From Deltaproteobacteria bacterium (GTDB lineage: Bacteria; Desulfobacterota; Desulfobulbia; Desulfobulbales; Desulfobulbaceae), in contig JAJRVA010000088.1 in NCBI GenBank assembly GCA_024277485.1, forward strand, positions 1 to 16,497: a DNA stretch of 16,497 nt. Reading direction: 5' to 3'. Made by a program: the position numbers and the translations under genes. Under the pieces are notes generated by a model. The model was not told where the DNA came from. It searched no databases and saw only the letters and a list, made by a program, of their open reading frames with translations. Positions within the stretch are counted from its first letter, which is position 1; the number at the start of each line of letters is the position of its first letter. This document shows, in pieces, positions 16,103-16,497 of the stretch.

Positions 16103-16142
16103 AAAAAAATGAGGGGGCTGTCACTCTATGATAAACCCCCTC
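16103..16142 (-). terminator. minus-strand intrinsic terminator-like hairpin
   Basis: On the minus strand GAGGGGG (16142-16136), an 18-base loop and CCCCCTC (16117-16111) are followed by A and then seven T (16109-16103). This is the layout of a Rho-independent terminator for transcription moving leftward, yet no minus-strand gene lies to its right in the window. Confidence 0.55.
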
Positions 16143-16173
16143 TGGTACAATACAGAAAAACAGGGTGTCGATT

Positions 16174-16199
16174 CACTTTTCTTTGGTGAACGAAAAGTG
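16174..16199. repeat. perfect 8-bp inverted repeat upstream of the cysteine-rich protein gene
   Basis: CACTTTTC (16174-16181) and GAAAAGTG (16192-16199) are separated by 10 bases. It may be an operator for the gene at 16246 or the first stem of a small minus-strand RNA ending at the hairpin at 16103-16142. Confidence 0.5.
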
Positions 16200-16245
16200 T
16201 TGTAATATAATAAAAGAATATTGAAGATTAAGACTCGGGGGAGTG

Positions 16246-16491
16246 ATGAAACGGAAAGTCGACTGGCAGAAGATGGACTATACCGACAGGTGCCTGATTC
16301 GCGAGGAATGCCGGAGCCATAAGTGCGAATGGCAGGTTGTCCGAAAGGGCAAGGCCTGTAACGAGGAGTTCAAAGTCTGCCCGGAATGCGGCTCAGATAC
16401 CGACAAGGTTCTCTGGTGCGGCGGCCTGCTGGTCCGCTACAACCGGGTAAAGGACAATTTCGATTTCCTGGATCCCGATGACCGGTTTTGA
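16246..16491 (+). CDS. small cysteine-rich, zinc-ribbon-like protein
   Basis: An 81-residue protein with cysteines at 16, 22, 27, 38, 45, 48 and 58. The clearest pattern is VCPECGSDTDKVLWCGGLL (about 44-62), which has the CxxC knuckle of a zinc ribbon with a further Cys ten residues on. The N-terminal half contributes four more cysteines (CLIREEC, then HKC and AC) and could form a second metal site. The C terminus is acidic (FDFLDPDDRF). The frame also has a GTG at 16243, but the GGGGGAG element leaves no spacing for it, so the ATG at 16246 is preferred, although that spacing is also short. No family is recognised. A nucleic-acid or metal-binding role is a guess. Confidence 0.65.
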   Translation: MKRKVDWQKMDYTDRCLIREECRSHKCEWQVVRKGKACNEEFKVCPECGSDTDKVLWCGGLLVRYNRVKDNFDFLDPDDRF

Positions 16492-16497
16492 AAAACG

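Larger units (their letters stand above)
15966..16245. other. intergenic region with two inverted repeats, no supported gene
   Basis: This 280-base AT-richer stretch follows the Fic remnant. It holds the terminator-like hairpin at 16103-16142 and the inverted repeat at 16174-16199. Short frames on both strands lack ribosome-binding sites and recognisable motifs. Confidence 0.5.

Overview
The window reads as a chromosomal segment of an anaerobic, moderately GC-rich bacterium, most likely a member of the Desulfobacterota (former Deltaproteobacteria). This is inferred from gene content: a selenocysteine-containing NAD-linked formate dehydrogenase, a RACo-type corrinoid-protein activator, a two-CW cysteine-motif protein and a PhnD-like binding protein. 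No rRNA, tRNA, CRISPR array, transposase or integrase was seen.

Layout. Positions 1-2857: the 3' part of mpl (murein peptide recycling), a small two-helix membrane protein, a convergent orphan HPt phosphotransfer protein, and tilS (tRNA-Ile lysidine synthase) with a possible leader ORF. Positions 2875-7238, all on the minus strand: a solitary PhnD-like periplasmic binding protein, a two-CW/extended-SDR fusion joined by an ATGA stop-start overlap to an unrecognised 268-residue protein, a universal stress protein, and a broken gene with an in-frame TGA at codon 55. Positions 7418-12471, minus strand: a three-gene operon (NuoE-like, NuoF/HydB-like, FdhA) for a soluble NAD(P)-linked formate dehydrogenase. 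The FdhA frame is interrupted only by a UGA at codon 349. It reads as selenocysteine, with a hairpin just downstream whose GGUCU loop sits at the same distance as in E. coli fdhF. Positions 12802-15547, plus strand and divergent from the fdh operon: a [2Fe-2S]/ASKHA activator protein and an exported protein. Positions 15548-16245 hold a decayed Fic-domain remnant and noncoding inverted repeats, and 16246-16491 a small cysteine-rich protein.

How the genes fit together. The formate dehydrogenase would interconvert CO2/formate and NAD(P)(H), possibly with ferredoxin as a second partner. The divergent ASKHA protein resembles activators that re-reduce corrinoid methyl carriers. Together they suggest C1 metabolism through the Wood-Ljungdahl pathway, although no other pathway gene is in the window. 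The 330-bp gap between the two divergent units contains an inverted repeat and probably both promoters. The minus-strand block from 2875 to 7238 looks like accessory or signalling genes of less certain function. I found no convincing evidence of an entirely new system. The least-explained genes are the translationally coupled pair at 3829-6095 and the decayed gene at 6714-7238.
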